From contig JAJYOS010000303.1 of assembly GCA_021796055.1 (NCBI GenBank), forward strand, positions 1 to 7,490: a stretch of 7,490 nt of DNA. Direction: 5' to 3'. The DNA comes from Bacteroidota bacterium. GTDB taxonomy: Bacteria; Bacteroidota; Kryptoniia; Kryptoniales; JAKASW01. A program made the translations under genes and the position numbers. The notes beneath the pieces are model-generated. The model saw only the letters and a program-made list of their open reading frames with translations, ran no database searches and was not told the DNA's origin. This document shows, piece after piece, positions 5,278 through 7,490 of this stretch (positions are counted from its first letter, which is position 1; each line of letters starts with the position of its first letter).

Positions 5278-6399
5278 GTGGAACGCAGAAAGTTTATGTA
5301 TCTTGCTGGAGCGTCTGTCGCTATGGCGAAGGTTAATCCGGTTTTTTCACTCGGCTCAATATCAAGCAAAGGCAAAGGGAAAATGAATTTTGAATATTGG
5401 CGTTATGACTTGAAACTAAAGCACACTTTTACGATCTCCCGGAGTTCACGGGACTCTGTTCCGGTTATGCTGATGAAATTCGAAAAGGATGGCATCACTG
5501 CGTATGGCGAAGCTTCGCCAAACGCGCGGTACAACGAAGCCCCCAATACAGTCGAGGCTTTCTTTAAAAAAGTCGATATCGCGAAATTGTCCGATCCTTT
5601 CAAACTGGAAGACATTAACGATTACCTCGATTCGATTGCGCCGGGAAACACGAGCGCTAAAGCTGCGGTTGACATTGCGATGCATGACTGGATTGGAAAG
5701 AAGCTCGGTATTCCACTTTACAAATTTTTTGGAGTTGATAAAAGCAAAACTCCAATTTCCACTTTCACGATCGGCATTGATACACCTGATGTTATTGAGC
5801 AGAAAGTTCGCGAGGCTGCTAACTATCCGATTTTGAAAATAAAAGTTGGTTTGCCAAATGATGAAGAGATAATCAAAGCTGTCAGAAGCGTTACTAATAA
5901 GCCTTTGCGAGTTGATGCAAACGAAGGATGGAAATCAAAAGAAGAAGCGCTTGAGCGAATAAATTGGCTGGCAACGCAGAACGTGGAGTTCATCGAGCAG
6001 CCGATGCCAGCGAGTCAAATAGATGATATTAGATGGCTGCATGAACGAGTCAAAATGCCGATTATTGCTGATGAGGCAATCGAGTCTCTCTATGATATTG
6101 CAGAGGTCGCAACGGCTTACGACGGAATCAATGTCAAAGTTCAAAAGATTGGTGGTTTAACGAAATCAAGGAAATTGATCTATGCGGCTCGCGCACACAA
6201 GATGAAAATTATGACCGGGTGCATGATTGAATCATCTATTGGAATAACTTCCGCGGTCCAAATCTCACCGCTGACTGATTGGACCGATCTCGATGGAAAC
6301 GTCTTGATAAATAACGACCCGTTTGTTGGCGCGGAAAATATAGACGGAAAACTTCTACTGAACGATGAGCCGGGCTTAGGAGTGCTGCCCCGAAGCTGA
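5278..6399 (+). CDS. Enolase-superfamily L-Ala-D/L-Glu dipeptide epimerase with twin-arginine-like N-terminus
   Basis: A 373-residue member of the muconate-lactonizing/dipeptide-epimerase subgroup of the enolase superfamily. It should interconvert L-Ala-D-Glu and L-Ala-L-Glu from recycled murein peptides. Visible active-site parts are KIKVG with acid/base Lys187 and Lys189, metal ligands Asp213 (VDANEGW), Glu240 (FIEQP) and Asp265 (IADEA), the opposite Lys287 (INVKVQKIGG), then MTGCMIESSIGI (312-323) and a DLDG motif (337-340), both typical of Ala-Glu epimerases. The N-terminus MERRKFMYLAGASVAMA resembles a Tat signal (RR, short hydrophobic stretch, AMA), absent from cytoplasmic relatives. 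An internal Met36 preceded by AAAGGGAAA could instead start a cytoplasmic form of about 338 residues, close to the usual length. GTG at 5278 is preferred because of AAGGA 7 nt upstream. The gene follows the peptidase by 10 nt, and its 3' end overlaps the convergent methylase gene by 24 bp. Confidence 0.88.
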   Translation: MERRKFMYLAGASVAMAKVNPVFSLGSISSKGKGKMNFEYWRYDLKLKHTFTISRSSRDSVPVMLMKFEKDGITAYGEASPNARYNEAPNTVEAFFKKVDIAKLSDPFKLEDINDYLDSIAPGNTSAKAAVDIAMHDWIGKKLGIPLYKFFGVDKSKTPISTFTIGIDTPDVIEQKVREAANYPILKIKVGLPNDEEIIKAVRSVTNKPLRVDANEGWKSKEEALERINWLATQNVEFIEQPMPASQIDDIRWLHERVKMPIIADEAIESLYDIAEVATAYDGINVKVQKIGGLTKSRKLIYAARAHKMKIMTGCMIESSIGITSAVQISPLTDWTDLDGNVLINNDPFVGAENIDGKLLLNDEPGLGVLPRS

Positions 6400-7185
6400 T
6401 CTCTGCCTTACCACCTCTGCTAAAACTATCGAAGTCGCTACAGCAACGTTAAGTGATTCCATCTTTCCAACTCGAGGTATAAAGATGCTCTCGTCGCAAT
6501 GCGCCGCAACTTTCTGTGTTATCCCAGTTGCCTCTGAGCCAAATACCAGAGCCGCTTTCTTCGGAAATTCATATTCAGTATAACCGACATTTCCGTTTTG
6601 TGTTGAGGCAATCAGAGTAAACCCAAGTTTCTTTAATGTCGGCATTTCGTCAACAAGGGTTACTTCCTGGAGGAAGTTCAATCCCGCGATCGCCGCCATC
6701 GCAGACCTGACAACCTTCGGATTATAAACGTCCACGCTTCCTTTGGCAATCAAGACAGCGTCAACTCCAAACCAAGCGGCAGATCTGAGAATCGTTCCCA
6801 GATTGCCCGGGTCGGATATCCGATCAAAAATTAATACGATTGCTTTCCTTTTTGTGCGTAGATCTGATATCAAATCCTCAAAAGTAGTCTCATGAACTTC
6901 CGCGACCGCAATTATTCCTTGGCTTGTTTCAGTGGATGATAATTTGTTGAATTTCTCCGCCGGGATCTCTTCGATTCTGATCCCTCTTTCCTCTGCTCCG
7001 GAATATATCTCGGCGAATTTCTGAGAATTCGTTGCAAGGTTTACAATTATCTGTTTTATATCAGCATTTGCGGCAAGAGCTTCCTCGATACTGCGTTTCC
7101 CTTCTATAAAGAATCTCTTTTGGCCTATTCTGCCGCTTCGCTCTTTCAGTTCGGCAAGATGTTTTATTTCTGCATTTGATATCAT
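6376..7185 (-). CDS. SpoU/TrmH-family RNA 2'-O-ribose methyltransferase
   Basis: A 269-residue SPOUT enzyme that transfers a methyl group from SAM to a ribose 2'-OH of rRNA or tRNA in the cytoplasm. Residues 10-100 are the substrate-binding domain of SpoU proteins (RFFIEGKRSIEEAL; KLSSTETSQGIIAVAE). Residues 115-260 are the knotted catalytic domain with all three motifs: DPGNLGTILRSAAWFG (125-140; Asn128, Arg134), ALVFGSEATGI (212-222; Glu218) and IPRVGKMESLNVAVATS (236-252; Ser244-Leu-Asn). The layout resembles the 23S rRNA guanosine-2'-O-methyltransferases (RlmB/TrmH group), but the target nucleotide cannot be told from this. The start ATG overlaps the TAA of the preceding CBS gene as TAATG, with GAGGTGG about 8 nt upstream, so the two are translationally coupled. 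The 3' end overlaps the convergent epimerase gene by 24 bp. Confidence 0.9.
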   Translation of the reverse strand: MISNAEIKHLAELKERSGRIGQKRFFIEGKRSIEEALAANADIKQIIVNLATNSQKFAEIYSGAEERGIRIEEIPAEKFNKLSSTETSQGIIAVAEVHETTFEDLISDLRTKRKAIVLIFDRISDPGNLGTILRSAAWFGVDAVLIAKGSVDVYNPKVVRSAMAAIAGLNFLQEVTLVDEMPTLKKLGFTLIASTQNGNVGYTEYEFPKKAALVFGSEATGITQKVAAHCDESIFIPRVGKMESLNVAVATSIVLAEVVRQRSASGQHS

Positions 7186-7490
7186 TATGACGCCACCTCG
7201 CTCAAAAGTAATTTCTTTTCATATGCTTGAGTCGCATCGTTCAGGAATAACATGCCGACAAGCTGATTCCCTTCCCTCACCACCGGAACAGATGGAACAC
7301 CGGCATCAAGCATCAGCTTCATCGCCGACGAAAGATCGTCATCTTCAAGAACGCTAAGATTAGTGGGATTAAGAATATCTTTTACGACCAGAATATTCAA
7401 AAGTTCTTTAACGGTATCGTCCATCATAACTTGCCTGATTTCCCCGTAAGAGATTGTTCCGGAGAGAGTACCATCATGTTTTATAACTGG
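7185..7490 (-). CDS. CBS-pair C-terminus, probably of a ClC-type chloride channel, 5' partial
   Basis: The frame is open to the end of the window, so at least 101 residues of a longer protein are seen. The ATG at 7427 is internal: 21 further codons upstream (PVIKHDGTLSG, TISYGEIRQV) complete the end of a first CBS motif. A second CBS unit follows (VVKDILNPTNLSVLEDDD, then AGVPSVPVV, NQLVGMLFL). CBS pairs bind adenine nucleotides and regulate the attached domain. The spacing and wording, with a first CBS ending in a GEIR-like helix, a short helix and then VVKDIL, resemble the cytoplasmic tail of bacterial ClC channels or antiporters. The membrane part would lie beyond the window, so this is a family-level inference; another CBS protein is possible. 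The stop TAA overlaps the methylase ATG. Confidence 0.7.
   Translation of the reverse strand, partial: PVIKHDGTLSGTISYGEIRQVMMDDTVKELLNILVVKDILNPTNLSVLEDDDLSSAMKLMLDAGVPSVPVVREGNQLVGMLFLNDATQAYEKKLLLSEVAS

Noticed and set aside
6371..6391. GGGC/GCCC stem as a bidirectional terminator between the convergent genes
   Set aside because: Only 4-bp arms around an 11-nt loop, inside coding sequence and without a U-tract on either strand.
1..7490. CRISPR, tRNA, insertion sequence, phage or toxin-antitoxin system
   Set aside because: No regularly spaced repeats, cloverleaf, transposase or integrase, or toxin/antitoxin pair was visible on either strand.

Overview
The window looks like an ordinary chromosomal segment of a Gram-negative bacterium. 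It has GT9 (heptosyltransferase-type) and WbsX-type surface-glycan enzymes, a lipoprotein peptidase and moderate GC. The style (lipobox lipoprotein NlpC/P60 next to a dipeptide epimerase, SpoU methylase next to a CBS/ClC-type gene) would fit the Bacteroidota/Chlorobiota/Ignavibacteria side of the tree. That is a low-confidence impression only; there is no marker gene in the window.

Layout. Positions 1-3583 hold a surface-glycan block. On the minus strand, a 731-residue protein with two methyltransferase modules, a zinc-finger-like segment and TPR-like repeats (3583-1388) is followed, with a ribosome site overlapping its stop codon, by the 5' part of a GT9 glycosyltransferase (1375-966). The GT9 reading then stops being sensible. 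Its natural continuation, the GT9 C-terminal half followed in frame by a WbsX-type domain, lies on the plus strand at 127-964. The two pieces share an exact 126-bp inverted repeat (1-126 and 966-1091). Read together they make one GT9-WbsX fusion protein, folded back on itself in this sequence. The breakpoint lies at a short imperfect homology (about 13 nt, one mismatch). This is best explained by template-switch or amplification/assembly chimerism, less likely by a real inverted duplication or an invertible segment.

Positions 3584-4127 are a 544-bp divergent intergenic region with candidate promoters and several short palindromes but no credible gene. Positions 4128-6399 hold a tight two-gene unit for murein-peptide processing. 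The first gene is a lipoprotein with BON-like, two SH3b-like and NlpC/P60 domains (gamma-D-glutamyl-diamino-acid endopeptidase type). The second is an enolase-superfamily L-Ala-D/L-Glu epimerase that carries a twin-arginine-like N-terminus. The first enzyme should release L-Ala-D-Glu and the second should convert it to L-Ala-L-Glu. Here both appear to be directed outside the cytoplasm, which is unusual for the epimerase.

Positions 6376-7490 are on the minus strand and converge on the epimerase gene with a 24-bp 3' overlap. They hold the end of a CBS-pair protein (probably the C-terminus of a ClC-type chloride channel, cut by the window end) and, joined by a TAATG overlap, a SpoU/TrmH-family 2'-O-ribose RNA methyltransferase.

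No tRNA, rRNA, CRISPR array, insertion sequence or phage gene was seen. The most unusual structure is the fold-back at 1-1091; the most interesting biology is the putatively exported murein-dipeptide pathway.
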